Assembly (NCBI GenBank): GCA_913055635.1
Contig: CAJXLK010000022.1
Span: 1 to 64,000 of the forward strand
From: an uncultured Bacteroidota bacterium
Lineage (GTDB): Bacteria; Bacteroidota; Bacteroidia; Bacteroidales; UBA12077
Direction: 5' to 3'
Length of the DNA stretch: 64,000 bases
The translations under genes and the position numbers were made by a program. Below the pieces are notes generated by a model. The model saw only the letters and a program-made list of their open reading frames with translations. It was not told the origin of the DNA and made no database searches. Positions 34,571-43,954 of this stretch are shown piece by piece. Numbering within the stretch: the first letter of the stretch is position 1; the number at the start of each line of letters is the position of its first letter.

Positions 34571-35233
34571 ATGCAAATTTTACGAAAAAGTCTAAGTCTG
34601 TTTGTTCTGCTTCTGATCGCCATAGCTTCTGTGGCCAATCATTTTGAAGGGCAAATTACTTTTGTCAGGAAATCTTTTTATGATACCACCTACCTGCAGT
34701 ACTACATCAAACAGGATCGCATACGAATTGATAAATATGAGGAAAAAGGCGGCCCATTGATACAAACCCTGCTGGTGGATCTGGAAAAGGAAACCGTAAC
34801 AGCGGTCAATCCGGAAAAAAAATTATACCGGCCCCTGAACATTTCCTCTGGGGGAAGCGGAAAAAAGAGCCATTTTGAGGTGATCAAAACCAATAATTTC
34901 CGCCGCATCAAAGGGATAAAGTGTTATCAGTGGCGGGTGCGCAATGAAAAGCTAAACAGCGAAATCGCCTATTGGGTAACTAAAAAGCGGTTTGGTTTTT
35001 TTGATGATTTGTTTGATCTGCTGAAAAGGACAGAACGAACCTACCATTTTTTTTCCCAAATACCCGGCAATGAAGGCTACTTTCCTATGTTGGCCGTGGA
35101 GCGCACTTTGCTGCGCGATGAACGGGAACGCCTGGAGGTAAAAAACATCAACCGCAATAAGCTGAGTGAAAGTTTGTTCATCATCCCTGACAACTACCGC
35201 GAACTGCTGCTTAGCCAAAAAATCAGGAACTAG
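34571..35233 (+). CDS. DUF4412-type exported protein
   Basis: A 220-residue protein resembling DUF4412 (PF14371). It has a signal peptide (residues 1-~22, ending SVAN) and then FEGQITFVRKS and YYIKQDRIRID, a beta-rich fold similar to LolA/LolB-like barrels, with LLVDLEKETVTAVNPEKKLY following. Function is unknown; such proteins are common in the Bacteroidota envelope. It is divergent from yraN with 66 bases between starts. Confidence 0.8.
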   Translation: MQILRKSLSLFVLLLIAIASVANHFEGQITFVRKSFYDTTYLQYYIKQDRIRIDKYEEKGGPLIQTLLVDLEKETVTAVNPEKKLYRPLNISSGGSGKKSHFEVIKTNNFRRIKGIKCYQWRVRNEKLNSEIAYWVTKKRFGFFDDLFDLLKRTERTYHFFSQIPGNEGYFPMLAVERTLLRDERERLEVKNINRNKLSESLFIIPDNYRELLLSQKIRN

Positions 35234-35430
35234 CCTCTGGGGTGCAATGGAGATAGACTAAAAATTTGACTTTTGACGGATCCGGTTACCTTTTCTTAAA
35301 GGTTATACTTCAGCCCGATCCATTTCCTTTCGGGCTGAGCCGGGAGTGGGGTTACCTTTTTTATGGTTGCATTTCAGTGGAATCTATCCCTGATTTGTCG
35401 TTAATTAGCATTTCAGAAAGATGCCTTGTT

Positions 35431-36354
35431 TTAATCATTAAACTCAAGGTTGATTTTCCCCTCGTGTTGGTATAATTTGACATGGCTTCCCATGATCAGC
35501 GGCAGGTTGGGGTCCTGGTGGCCTGCCGGACAATCGGGTACAACGGGTATTTCCAGTTCATCCATGATGTCAAAGACGATTTGGTAGGCATTTTTGCCAA
35601 AAGGCACGCTGTTGTCGTTCATGGAAGTCATCCCTCCCAGGACCAGCCCTGCGATATGATCGAGTTTGCCCGATAATTTAAGATTCATCATCATGCGGTC
35701 GATGTGATAGAGGTATTCATCCACATCTTCGAGAAAGAGGATGGCGCCTTTGGTTTGCAAATCATAGGGTGTGGCATTGAGGCTGTAGAGTACCGAGAGA
35801 TTTCCGCCGGTAAGCCTACCGCAGAGTGTGCCGGGAATGTGGCATGGATGCGAAGGGTTCCAGGAATAGCTCAGCGGCTTTCCAAAGAGGACATTTCGCA
35901 GCATTTGGGTAGAGGTGTTGTCGGTTTGTTCTTTGGGAAAGTTCAGGGGCATTTGCCCGTGAATGGTTTTAATATGCAGGTGGTGATTGATGTAGGAATG
36001 GAGTATGGTGATGTCGCTAAAGCCCACGATCCATTTAGGATGCTTTGAAAAGTGATGAAAATCCAGGTGCTGCAGCATCCGAACAGTGCCATACCCGCCC
36101 CGCGCACAAAGAACGGCTTTGATGTTGTCATCGTCCAGCATCTGCTGCATATCAGCTGCCCGGTCCCGGTCTTTACCTGCAAACTGATGTTCGCGCGCAT
36201 AAAGGTTTTTACCTACCACTACCCATAAACCCCAGCTTTCAATCAGCCGGATGGCAGGCTCCAGTACCTGGGGATCAATGCTTCGTGCCGGAGCTACAAT
36301 ACCTACCGTATCGCCTTCTTCCAGAGGAGGCGGTGTTGTCATTTTTGTGGCCAT
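35431..36354 (-). CDS. LD-carboxypeptidase (S66 family)
   Basis: A 307-residue S66 peptidase (LdcA/MccF family). Motifs: GDTVGIVAPAR at the start, CARGGYGTVRML, the nucleophile Ser in VGFSDITIL, Glu in LFLEDVDEY and His in CPAGHQDPNLPL, giving the Ser-Glu-His triad. LdcA removes the terminal D-Ala from cytoplasmic L-Ala-Glu-DAP-D-Ala during cell wall recycling. MccF-type paralogues cut microcin C-like compounds; the general form here favours wall recycling. No signal peptide. The gene is alone on its strand. Confidence 0.92.
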   Translation of the reverse strand: MATKMTTPPPLEEGDTVGIVAPARSIDPQVLEPAIRLIESWGLWVVVGKNLYAREHQFAGKDRDRAADMQQMLDDDNIKAVLCARGGYGTVRMLQHLDFHHFSKHPKWIVGFSDITILHSYINHHLHIKTIHGQMPLNFPKEQTDNTSTQMLRNVLFGKPLSYSWNPSHPCHIPGTLCGRLTGGNLSVLYSLNATPYDLQTKGAILFLEDVDEYLYHIDRMMMNLKLSGKLDHIAGLVLGGMTSMNDNSVPFGKNAYQIVFDIMDELEIPVVPDCPAGHQDPNLPLIMGSHVKLYQHEGKINLEFND

Positions 36355-36814
36355 GTTGCTTGATTGAATATATTTGACCGGCTTTTAAAACCGGTTGGTT
36401 GATTGATGTTTCCCGTCTTCCACCCCGGTTGGTATCCCGGTTTTTTATGTCTCCATATACCAGCTACTTGCTTGATCTTTCAAAGAATCTGTCCCCTGTT
36501 TGCTTACTCAATTTTAGATGTCTTCAAATACCAGGGGCTTGCTTAATTTTATACGGCTCAATATCCTTCCTGACAGGTATCTTTTGCCCGGCTGCCAGGC
36601 GCAGCAAACATCGCCCGGGCTGACATTGTTCTTCTGTTTACCTCGGGCTGATTATTATAACAAAATATTCTTCACTATATTTGCCGGATAAAGTTAAGCA
36701 TTTCCGAACAGAAGAAAAACGAAAATATACAACCTCCACGATCAAAATGGCTCGAGCGGGAAATGATGATTTGATCTGGAGGGTGGCCGGTGAGTCAATC
36801 AGAAATTGATTGCA
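36355..36814. other. Non-coding stretch left of the right hairpin array
   Basis: No convincing gene. It holds two diverged copies of a ~35-bp sequence (TTTTATGTCTCCATATACCA near 36445 and TTTTAGATGTCTTCAAATACC near 36511), a 10-bp inverted repeat (TTCTTCTGTT at 36629 and AACAGAAGAA at 36708), and TATATTTG near 36675, a match to the -7 element without a good upstream element. Confidence 0.45.
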
Positions 36815-37146
36815 TGAAACCCCCATACAAATACTTACACAACAAGGCAATGAATAAAGCATGGGGGTTCCATGGCAGAGGTTACCGAGACCAACGAATC
36901 ACATACTATTATTATACTGAAATACAAACTGTTAATTAAATTTTATGACGAATGAAACCCGCATGCAAGGACTTACACAACAAGGACATGGATATACATG
37001 CGGGTTCCATAATGATTGACCACATAATGTCTGTTTTAAGATTCAGACCATATTGAGTTACAAACTATTAACTAAGTTATCTCCTTATGAAACCTGCATC
37101 CAGTGTACTACACAACAAGGAAATGATTATTCCATGCAGGTTCCAT
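36815..37146. repeat. Right array of the covarying hairpin family (3 units) before metG
   Basis: Hairpin stems: 36818-36826/36861-36869 (AACCCCCAT), 36956-36965/36997-37006 (AACCCGCATG) and 37091-37099/37134-37142 (AACCTGCAT), each with its exact complement. All three loops contain ACACAACAAGG. Periods are 138 and 135 bp. The sequence between hairpins is repeated too, so whole units were amplified. Compared with the left array the sequence is inverted. The array ends 33 bases before the metG ATG. Confidence 0.88.
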
Positions 37147-37182
37147 AAGGCCAAAAAATTAAATAAAAAAGGAACTGTATGA
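37087..37182 (+). other. 31-codon upstream ORF overlapping the metG start
   Basis: The last hairpin unit contains an ORF starting MKPASSVLHNKEM whose TGA overlaps the metG ATG as ATGA. Comparable ORFs starting MKP....LHNK occur in the other array units. The ATG is part of the hairpin stem, so the ORF may be a by-product of the structure. It could still couple translation to metG. Confidence 0.35.
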
Positions 37183-39227
37183 AAGACCCCAAAAGATATC
37201 TTGTTACCGCAGCGCTGCCTTATGCCAATGGCCCCCTGCACATTGGCCATATTGCCGGGGCTTACCTTCCCGCCGACATATATGTACGTTACCTGAGGCT
37301 GAAGGGCAAAGATGTGGCCTTCATATGTGGCTCCGATGAACACGGGGTCCCCATTACCTTGAGATCCCGAAAGGAAGGCATATCCCCCCAGAAGATTGTC
37401 GACAAGTATCATGAGATCAACCGCAAGGGTTTTGAAGATCTGGGCATTGAATTTGATATTTACCACCGTACTTCCGATCCCCTCCACCACCAAACGGCAT
37501 CCGATTTTTTCAGGACCCTCTATGAGAAGGGTGAATTTGTGGAAAAAGAGGAAGAGCAGTTCTATGATGAGGCGGAAAACCAGTTTCTGGCCGATCGATA
37601 TATCGTGGGAACCTGCCCCCACTGCAATTATGATAAAGCTTATGGTGACCAGTGCGAGCAATGTGGCGCCAGTCTGAGCCCCAAAGAGTTGATTGATCCG
37701 GTTTCTGCCCTTTCCGGGAATAAACCCCAGCTGAAGCGGACCAGGCACTGGTACCTGCCCCTGGACAAGCATCAGGATGAATGGCTGGAACAGTGGATTG
37801 ACAGCCACAGCCAGGACTGGAAGTCCAATGTGTATGGTCAGTGCAAATCGTGGCTGAACCAAAGATTGCATCCCCGGGCTGTGACCCGCGACCTGGAATG
37901 GGGCGTGCCCGTGCCGGTGGAAGGAACTGAAGGTAAGGTGCTTTACGTATGGTTTGATGCCCCCATTGGTTATATTTCCGCAACCAAGGCCTGGGCCGAA
38001 CAACAAGGCAAAGACTGGGAGAAATACTGGAAAGATGAAGAAACCAGCCTCATACACTTCATCGGAAAAGACAACATTGTGTTTCATTGCCTGATTTTCC
38101 CCTCTATGCTGAAGGCCCATGGCGGTTATATCCTGCCCGACAACGTGCCTGCCAATGAATTTTTGAACCTGGAGGGGGATAAACTCTCAACATCCCGAAA
38201 CTGGGCGGTATGGATCAATGAATTTGTGGAGGATTTTCCCGATAAGATCGATACCCTGCGTTATACCCTTGCGGCCAACTTCCCCGAGCAAAAAGACAAT
38301 GATTTTACCTGGAAAGATTTCCAGAACCGCCACAACAATGAGCTGGTAGCGGTGTTGGGGAATTTTGTAAACCGGGCTTTGGTGCTGACCAAGAAATACT
38401 TCAACAAACAGGTTCCTGAGGTCACCGAATGGACCGATTACGACCGGGATATCATCCGGCGGGCTGCACAGATTAAGGAAGATCTGGAGGACCGCATTGA
38501 ACATTATAAGTTCCGCGAAGCCGTTAAGCTGGCCATGGACATTGGACGGCTGGGCAACAAGTACCTGGCCGATACCGAACCCTGGAGCCTTTATAAGGAG
38601 GATCCCGGCCGGGTAGCTACCATCCTGAACCTGTCTTTGCAGTTGGCTGCCAGCATATCCATTGTGATTGAGCCTTTCCTTCCATTCACGGCCGAACGCC
38701 TGCGCAATTTCCTGAACATCGGACAATTGAACTGGGAGCTGGCCGGAAAGCCCGACATCCTTAAGCCCGGCCATGAGGTGAAAAAGCCCAAACACCTTTT
38801 CCAGAAGATTGAAGACCAAACCGTTGAGCGGCAACTGGAGAAGCTCAAGGAGGCCCGCCGTAAAAAGGAACAGGAAGAGCAGGGCGTTGAGCCGGCCAAG
38901 GAGAACATCAGTTTTGATGATTTTAGCCGCCTTGATATCCGGGTGGGCCAGATCCTGGAAGCCGAAAAAGTGCCAAAGACCAAAAAATTGATGAAATTAA
39001 CGGTCGATACCGGTTTGGATCAACGTACCGTTGTGGCGGGCATTGCAGAACAGTTCTCGCCCGAGCAGGTCAGGGGCAAACAGGTCAGCATTGCGGTTAA
39101 TTTGGAGCCCAAAAAGATCAAGGGCATCCAGAGCCAGGGCATGATCCTGATGGCTGAGGATGCCCAGGGCAACCTTACCTTCCTTAGCCCCGGCACCCCA
39201 ACCCAGAAAGGCGCTGTGGTGAAGTGA
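37179..39227 (+). CDS. metG: Methionyl-tRNA synthetase
   Basis: A 682-residue MetRS, which charges tRNA-Met. Motifs: the HIGH-type [20 protein letters not shown] near the start, zinc-binding knuckles [18 protein letters not shown], the KMSKS-type loop [11 protein letters not shown], the anticodon-binding helical domain, and a C-terminal tRNA-binding OB domain ([19 protein letters not shown] onward, EMAP-II/Trbp111 type) fused after a Lys/Glu-rich linker. The domain order is that of long bacterial MetRS. It is preceded by the hairpin array and an overlapping short ORF; both could matter for expression. After the stop, two imperfect ~35-bp direct repeats (AGCAAGGAT...) occur at 39228 and 39263. 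Confidence 0.97.
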   Translation: MKDPKRYLVTAALPYANGPLHIGHIAGAYLPADIYVRYLRLKGKDVAFICGSDEHGVPITLRSRKEGISPQKIVDKYHEINRKGFEDLGIEFDIYHRTSDPLHHQTASDFFRTLYEKGEFVEKEEEQFYDEAENQFLADRYIVGTCPHCNYDKAYGDQCEQCGASLSPKELIDPVSALSGNKPQLKRTRHWYLPLDKHQDEWLEQWIDSHSQDWKSNVYGQCKSWLNQRLHPRAVTRDLEWGVPVPVEGTEGKVLYVWFDAPIGYISATKAWAEQQGKDWEKYWKDEETSLIHFIGKDNIVFHCLIFPSMLKAHGGYILPDNVPANEFLNLEGDKLSTSRNWAVWINEFVEDFPDKIDTLRYTLAANFPEQKDNDFTWKDFQNRHNNELVAVLGNFVNRALVLTKKYFNKQVPEVTEWTDYDRDIIRRAAQIKEDLEDRIEHYKFREAVKLAMDIGRLGNKYLADTEPWSLYKEDPGRVATILNLSLQLAASISIVIEPFLPFTAERLRNFLNIGQLNWELAGKPDILKPGHEVKKPKHLFQKIEDQTVERQLEKLKEARRKKEQEEQGVEPAKENISFDDFSRLDIRVGQILEAEKVPKTKKLMKLTVDTGLDQRTVVAGIAEQFSPEQVRGKQVSIAVNLEPKKIKGIQSQGMILMAEDAQGNLTFLSPGTPTQKGAVVK

Positions 39228-39363
39228 AGCAAGGATAGAATGCGTAAATGAGTGAATGGGAAAGCAAGGATTACATGCGCAAATGATTCGTATTGTCCCA
39301 TTCACGTAGATATATATTTATTTAGTTAATCAGTTATATAGCTATAGTTATTTAATCATTCTA

Positions 39364-41208
39364 TCATTGCTTCATTGACTCATTTCCCCATTCTTCCTTC
39401 CAGTCTCCGTAAGCCTTAATGAGGTTGACCAGTTCGTCGACGGCCTTTTCCTCGGGGATATTGCGTTTGACTACTTGTTTGTTGCGGTAGAGGGTTATCT
39501 TGCCGGGGGCGGCACCCACATAGCCATAGTCGGCATCTGCCATTTCACCCGGTCCGTTGACGATACATCCCATCACCGCAATTTTTAGTCCTTTCAGGTG
39601 GCTCATCCTCTGGCGGATGCTGGCCACGGTTCGCTCCAGGTTAAATTGAGTTCGTCCGCAACCCGGGCAGGAAATAAACTCGGCTTTGAATATCCGGCTT
39701 CTGCTGGCCTGAAGGATGCCATAGGAGAGGTCCAGTATTTTTTGATCGGTGATATCTCCTTTGTTTTCAATCAACAACCCATCGGCCAGCCCGTCGGTAA
39801 ACAGCAGTCCTGTATCTGAAGCGGCTCTGAGTTGCAGATCTTCGGGGTTGTCTTCCTGGTAAATTCGGTGAAGGATTACGGGCAAATGGATGCCCCGGTT
39901 CATTAAACCAAAGATGAAACGCCTCTGTTCGGCCGGCGGATGGGAAGAGGTGGTTCGCAGCAACAGCACCAGGTTTGACCGGTCGCGCATCTTTTCTGTT
40001 TTTTCCATTTCATCAATTGTGGTACTGATGAAGCCTGCCAAGTGGTCGGGGGGAGCGCCCCGGAGGTAATGTTCCACCGAATTGAAAAGCGGATATGGGT
40101 TTGCGGGTCTACCTTGTTTTTCCCACTCATCGTGGGGGATAATCACCATACCTTTATGTTGATCCGGGAGCTGATGATGGGCGTCGAAAAAACTCAGATC
40201 GGCAGGCGGATTACCGCCCTGGCTGTTTTTCAGTGCCACCACCGGTGGACTTTCTCCACCTGTCGACAGCACCGGCTGGGTTCGTCTTTTTTGATAATCG
40301 AAGGGATTGATCGGGATGTCATTGAGGGTCGGCAAATGGGCAGGCCGGGCCGGGGTGGCATAAAGAACCAGTTTACGGGCCACGGGGACTTCCTTCTCCG
40401 GGGCTTCGGTCAGGCTTACCCGAATGGTGTCGCCAATGCCGTCATTCAAAAGGGAAGCTATCCCTACGGCTGATTTGATCCGCCCGTCCTCGCCTTCTCC
40501 TGCCTCAGTCACCCCAAGGTGAAGGGGGTAAACCATGTTTTCCGTAAGCATTCGGTGCGCCAAAAGCCGGTTGGCTTGAACCATGACCCTGGTGTTGCTC
40601 GATTTCATGGAAATCACCACCTGGTGAAAGTCTTCCTCCCGGCATATCCGTATAAATTCCAGGGCCGATTCCGTCATGCCCTGTGGGGTATCCCCGTACT
40701 GATCCATGATGCGTTGCGAAAGCGAACCATGGTTCACACCAATGCGCAATGCGGTGCCGTGCTTTTTACAGGCATTCAGCAATTCAGTAAATTTTGCGCG
40801 AACTCCCTGATAATCTGCCTTTTTTATGTCTCCAATGGCATAATTGCCCGGATTGATGCGGACTTTCTCGACAATAGCAGCTGATGTCTCTGCAATTCTC
40901 GGGTTGAAGTGGACATCTGCAATCAGGGGAATGTGATAACCCTGGCCGCGCAGTTGATGTTTGATCTGCTCCAGATTTCGTGCTTCCTGAAGTGTGCGCA
41001 CCGTCATCCTTGCATAATCAGCACCCGCATCCGCAATGCCTTTGATCTGTTCTACTGTGGCTGCGGTATCCAATGTACTGGTGTTGGTCATCGACTGGAT
41101 GCGCACCGGATGGGTCCCGCCCATGGGTACAGGCCCAACCTGAACTTCCCGCGTCCTTAACCGCTGATAATCCGTCAAACTTTCGCAATATCGATAGGTA
41201 ACTTTCAT
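39364..41208 (-). CDS. ispG: 4-hydroxy-3-methylbut-2-enyl diphosphate synthase, long form
   Basis: A 614-residue IspG, which reductively converts methylerythritol cyclodiphosphate to HMBPP in the non-mevalonate isoprenoid pathway. The N-terminal TIM barrel has VRIQSMTNTSTLD and IADVHFNP; the C-terminal ferredoxin-like domain carries FISCPGCGRTQFNL and GCIVNGPGEMADADYGYVG, with the Cys residues of the [4Fe-4S] cluster. The extra ~230 residues between them are the insert domain seen in Bacteroidota, Chlamydiae and plants. The promoter side contains two 74-bp direct repeats. The gene is transcribed toward metG. Confidence 0.96.
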   Translation of the reverse strand: MKVTYRYCESLTDYQRLRTREVQVGPVPMGGTHPVRIQSMTNTSTLDTAATVEQIKGIADAGADYARMTVRTLQEARNLEQIKHQLRGQGYHIPLIADVHFNPRIAETSAAIVEKVRINPGNYAIGDIKKADYQGVRAKFTELLNACKKHGTALRIGVNHGSLSQRIMDQYGDTPQGMTESALEFIRICREEDFHQVVISMKSSNTRVMVQANRLLAHRMLTENMVYPLHLGVTEAGEGEDGRIKSAVGIASLLNDGIGDTIRVSLTEAPEKEVPVARKLVLYATPARPAHLPTLNDIPINPFDYQKRRTQPVLSTGGESPPVVALKNSQGGNPPADLSFFDAHHQLPDQHKGMVIIPHDEWEKQGRPANPYPLFNSVEHYLRGAPPDHLAGFISTTIDEMEKTEKMRDRSNLVLLLRTTSSHPPAEQRRFIFGLMNRGIHLPVILHRIYQEDNPEDLQLRAASDTGLLFTDGLADGLLIENKGDITDQKILDLSYGILQASRSRIFKAEFISCPGCGRTQFNLERTVASIRQRMSHLKGLKIAVMGCIVNGPGEMADADYGYVGAAPGKITLYRNKQVVKRNIPEEKAVDELVNLIKAYGDWKEEWGNESMKQ

Positions 41209-41228
41209 TTGGTATAACGAACGTATTT

Positions 41229-41378
41229 AAAGGTTGCAGATCTACATGTAATATGTACATAACGTAATATCCGGGCCTGATCCGTTAAAATAACCCTTAT
41301 TGAAAGGTTGCAGATCCACAGGTATAATGTATAGATAACCTAACATACAGGGCGTAACCGTTAAAACAACTATTATTC
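41229..41378. repeat. Two tandem 74-bp direct repeats upstream of ispG
   Basis: Copies begin with AAAGGTTGCAGAT at 41229 and 41303 and stay alike through TCCGTTAAAATAAC / AACCGTTAAAACAAC. They fill the 183-bp gap between the starts and ends of the two minus-strand genes, so a duplicated ispG promoter region is possible. Confidence 0.75.
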
Positions 41379-41391
41379 CAATCAACAAGCA

Positions 41392-42369
41392 TCAACTGTT
41401 ATTTTTGACTTCCGGGTTGATCAGATTCGGCGGGGTGTTGCCCTTGAAATATTCGCTGATATTGACCGCTGTCTCTCCCGCCATTGCTTTGCGGGTTTCA
41501 TAATTGGCCGTACCAATATGCGGGGTCAGCACCACATTGTCCATACCCAGAAGTTCCTGGGTGATTTGAGGTTCAAACTCGAATACATCGAGGCCGGCCC
41601 CGCCCAGCTGTCCGTTTTGAAGTGCTGCGACCAGGGCTTTTTCTTCGATCACTGCGCCCCGGGCCGTATTGATGATGAAAGCCCCGGGTTTCATCATCCT
41701 GAAGGCTTCCTCATTCAACATATGGTGCGTCTTTTCGGTGAGGGGGGTGTGGAGCGATATGACATCCGACTGGCTCAACAGCTCTTCCAATGTGGCCCGG
41801 CGTGCTCCGTAGGTCTTTTCATCGGTAAGATCCAATGGGGTGCGCGTGTAGTATAGGATGTGCATCCCAAATGCCCTGGCCTTTAAGGCAAAATCCTTGC
41901 CGATGTTCCCCATGCCTATGATGCCCACAGTCTTATCCTGGAGGGTATGCCCCAGGTTGGCCATCACCTCCCATTGTACCGGCTCCCGGTTCTTAAGTTT
42001 ATGATTGAGTTCACATACACGCCGCGACAGGGCAAGCAGCAGCGAAAAAGCCAGTTCGGCTGTCGGTTCGATCACCATCGCCGGGGTATTGGTCACCATA
42101 ATACCTTGTCGGGTGGCTTGTTCCACGTCAATGTTGTTGTAACCCACCCCAAAATTGGCTATCAGCTGAAGTTTTTTGCCCCGCTCAATGAGTTCGCGGT
42201 CAATGCTGAAGCCGAAAACCGGGATCAGTACATCATAGTCGGCGATCCGCTCCAGCAATTCTTCCCTGGAAAAATGTTTCTTTTCGGGAGCAGTGATCTC
42301 AAATTCACGTTGCGAAAGATTCATCCCCTCAAGGGGAATGCGGTGGGTTGAAAGAATCTTGTAAGCCAT
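41392..42369 (-). CDS. D-2-hydroxyacid dehydrogenase (NAD(P)-dependent)
   Basis: A 325-residue enzyme of the D-isomer-specific 2-hydroxyacid dehydrogenase family. Motifs: LIANFGVGYNNIDV, the Rossmann signature VGIIGMGNIGKDFALKARAFGM, catalytic Arg in NTARGAVIEE, Glu in DVFEFEPQ, and His in LTPHIGTANYETR. It most resembles glyoxylate/hydroxypyruvate reductases; phosphoglycerate dehydrogenase is less likely because there is no ACT domain and serC is not adjacent. The substrate cannot be fixed from sequence. It lies divergent from gldA. Confidence 0.88.
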   Translation of the reverse strand: MAYKILSTHRIPLEGMNLSQREFEITAPEKKHFSREELLERIADYDVLIPVFGFSIDRELIERGKKLQLIANFGVGYNNIDVEQATRQGIMVTNTPAMVIEPTAELAFSLLLALSRRVCELNHKLKNREPVQWEVMANLGHTLQDKTVGIIGMGNIGKDFALKARAFGMHILYYTRTPLDLTDEKTYGARRATLEELLSQSDVISLHTPLTEKTHHMLNEEAFRMMKPGAFIINTARGAVIEEKALVAALQNGQLGGAGLDVFEFEPQITQELLGMDNVVLTPHIGTANYETRKAMAGETAVNISEYFKGNTPPNLINPEVKNNS

Positions 42370-42487
42370 AGGGTTATTTTCGATTTTTTGGGATTGAATG
42401 TTTTACAATTTGATTTTCGCCGGTAAAGTTAATAAATAAGGGCTTCAAATGTCAGCAGGCCGCTGCGGATTTTGTTGGTTGAAATTG

Positions 42488-42517
42488 TTGGTCTTTATGA
42501 CAGGTTTCTTAATTTTG
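42488..42517 (+). promoter_or_regulatory. Predicted promoter of gldA
   Basis: TTG at 42488-42490, 19 bases, then TAATTTTG at 42510-42517, an exact TAnnTTTG. The gldA ATG follows 21 bases later. Confidence 0.6.
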
Positions 42518-42538
42518 AGTGCATAAAGATTTAGGGAT

Positions 42539-43450
42539 ATGTCCATTAAAGTTAAAGGGTTGGTTAAATATTACGGGGAACAGAAGGCATTGGATGATGT
42601 GGGATTTGAAGTTCACCCCGGCGAGATTGTTGGCTTTGTCGGGCCCAACGGTGCCGGCAAAACTACGACCATGAAGGTCTTAACCGGTTATACCATGCCT
42701 GATCAGGGGGAAGCCTGGGTGAATGACCGGCGGGTGGCCGACGATCATTTGAATATCCGGCGCAATATTGGATACCTGCCCGAACACAATCCCCTTTATC
42801 CCCATATGTATATCAAGGAATACCTCGAATATGTCTCGGGATTATACAGCCTGGGAAGGCAAACCTCTGAACGGATCAACCAGGTGATTGCCCTGACGGG
42901 TTTGGAAAAAGAGAAAAAGAAAAAGATCGGGGCCTTATCCAAAGGTTATCGCCAACGCACAGGCCTGGCCCAGGCCATTATCCATGATCCCGATGTTTTG
43001 ATCCTGGATGAGCCCACCTCGGGCCTTGACCCCAATCAAATTGAGCAGATCCGCAACATGATTTCCCGGCTTGGCCAGGAAAAGACCGTATTGCTTTCAA
43101 CCCATATCATGCAGGAAGTGGAGGCCATTTGCGACCGCATCGTGATCATCAATAACGGCCGCATCGTGGCCGATGATAAGGTGGACCAGATTTCTGCCAG
43201 CTTTGAAGGAAGCAAGCAAACAGTTGTGGTTGAATTTGACCGCGCCGTTGATCCTGAGCTGCTGCATAGGATTGAGGGAGTAAGCCAGTTGAAAAAAATG
43301 GATGATACGAACTGGCTGTTTGAAAGTGTCAGTGATGAGGATATTCGCCAGCGCATCTTTCAGTTTGCCGTCAGCAACAGCCTCTCCGTCCTTTCCATGC
43401 AGAAGAAACAAAAAAGCCTGGAGGAAGTGTTTCGGGAATTGACCCAATAA
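42539..43450 (+). CDS. gldA: GldA-type ABC transporter ATP-binding protein
   Basis: A 303-residue ABC ATPase. Motifs: Walker A GPNGAGKTT, Q-loop in IGYLPEHNPLYP, signature LSKGYRQR, Walker B VLILDEPTSGLDP and the switch His in LSTHIMQEVEAI; the C-terminal ~70 residues are the long GldA-type extension. In Flavobacterium johnsoniae GldA works with GldF and GldG and is required for gliding; homologues exist in non-gliding relatives too. No gldF or gldG gene is adjacent here, so partners are encoded elsewhere. The link to gliding is supported by the SprB-type protein in this window but is not proven. Confidence 0.85.
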   Translation: MSIKVKGLVKYYGEQKALDDVGFEVHPGEIVGFVGPNGAGKTTTMKVLTGYTMPDQGEAWVNDRRVADDHLNIRRNIGYLPEHNPLYPHMYIKEYLEYVSGLYSLGRQTSERINQVIALTGLEKEKKKKIGALSKGYRQRTGLAQAIIHDPDVLILDEPTSGLDPNQIEQIRNMISRLGQEKTVLLSTHIMQEVEAICDRIVIINNGRIVADDKVDQISASFEGSKQTVVVEFDRAVDPELLHRIEGVSQLKKMDDTNWLFESVSDEDIRQRIFQFAVSNSLSVLSMQKKQKSLEEVFRELTQ

Positions 43451-43954
43451 GCTTTTTCGATCCTTTTGATCTGATGCTCAAGTATTTCGCCTGGATGGTC
43501 CAGCCCCAGGTAAAAATCACCCCTCAATGCCCCGGAGGAATTTTTTTACCAAGAGGTTGTTTAAGTTGGTTTTGATTTATACATTTGGGAAAACTGGATA
43601 TCGGGGTGTTTTTTGTAACTGGCCATTCCCGGTGTCTTGACTTGAACAGCTCTTTCTATACCTCCATCATTGGGAAGGACAGCAGAGGGTGATATTTTGA
43701 GCAGAAAGCTCAAATGCTTCAACGCATCGGGTCATCAACCTTTTGATAATTTAGAAGGGCGATGGATGATTAAAAACAAACGGTGCATTTATTTTTTTGT
43801 TAAAATTACAGGCTCCGGGAAAATTTTCCGGAGATTTTGAATCCGGCTCAGGCCATTGAGCGCTTGTACGGGTAATTTCCAACCAAAACAGAACAGTGGC
43901 ACAATGAATATTTTACATGTATAATTTTTAATTTAAAACAAATTAATTTTTACT
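43451..43954. other. 504-bp gap before the pyrophosphatase gene
   Basis: No gene is visible. The main feature is the inverted repeat CTCCGG(G)AAAA/TTTTCCGGAG at 43814-43834, followed by an AT-rich leader. It could be part of the 5' untranslated region of hppA. Confidence 0.4.

Noticed and set aside
36815-37146. CRISPR or integron attC array
   Set aside because: The segments between hairpins are homologous to each other, not unique; the attC core sites (RYYYAAC, GTTRRRY) are in the wrong orientation; no cas or integrase gene is near.
39228-39293. Imperfect 35-bp direct repeats after metG as an attachment site
   Set aside because: There is no integrase, tRNA gene or cargo; a simple duplication is enough.
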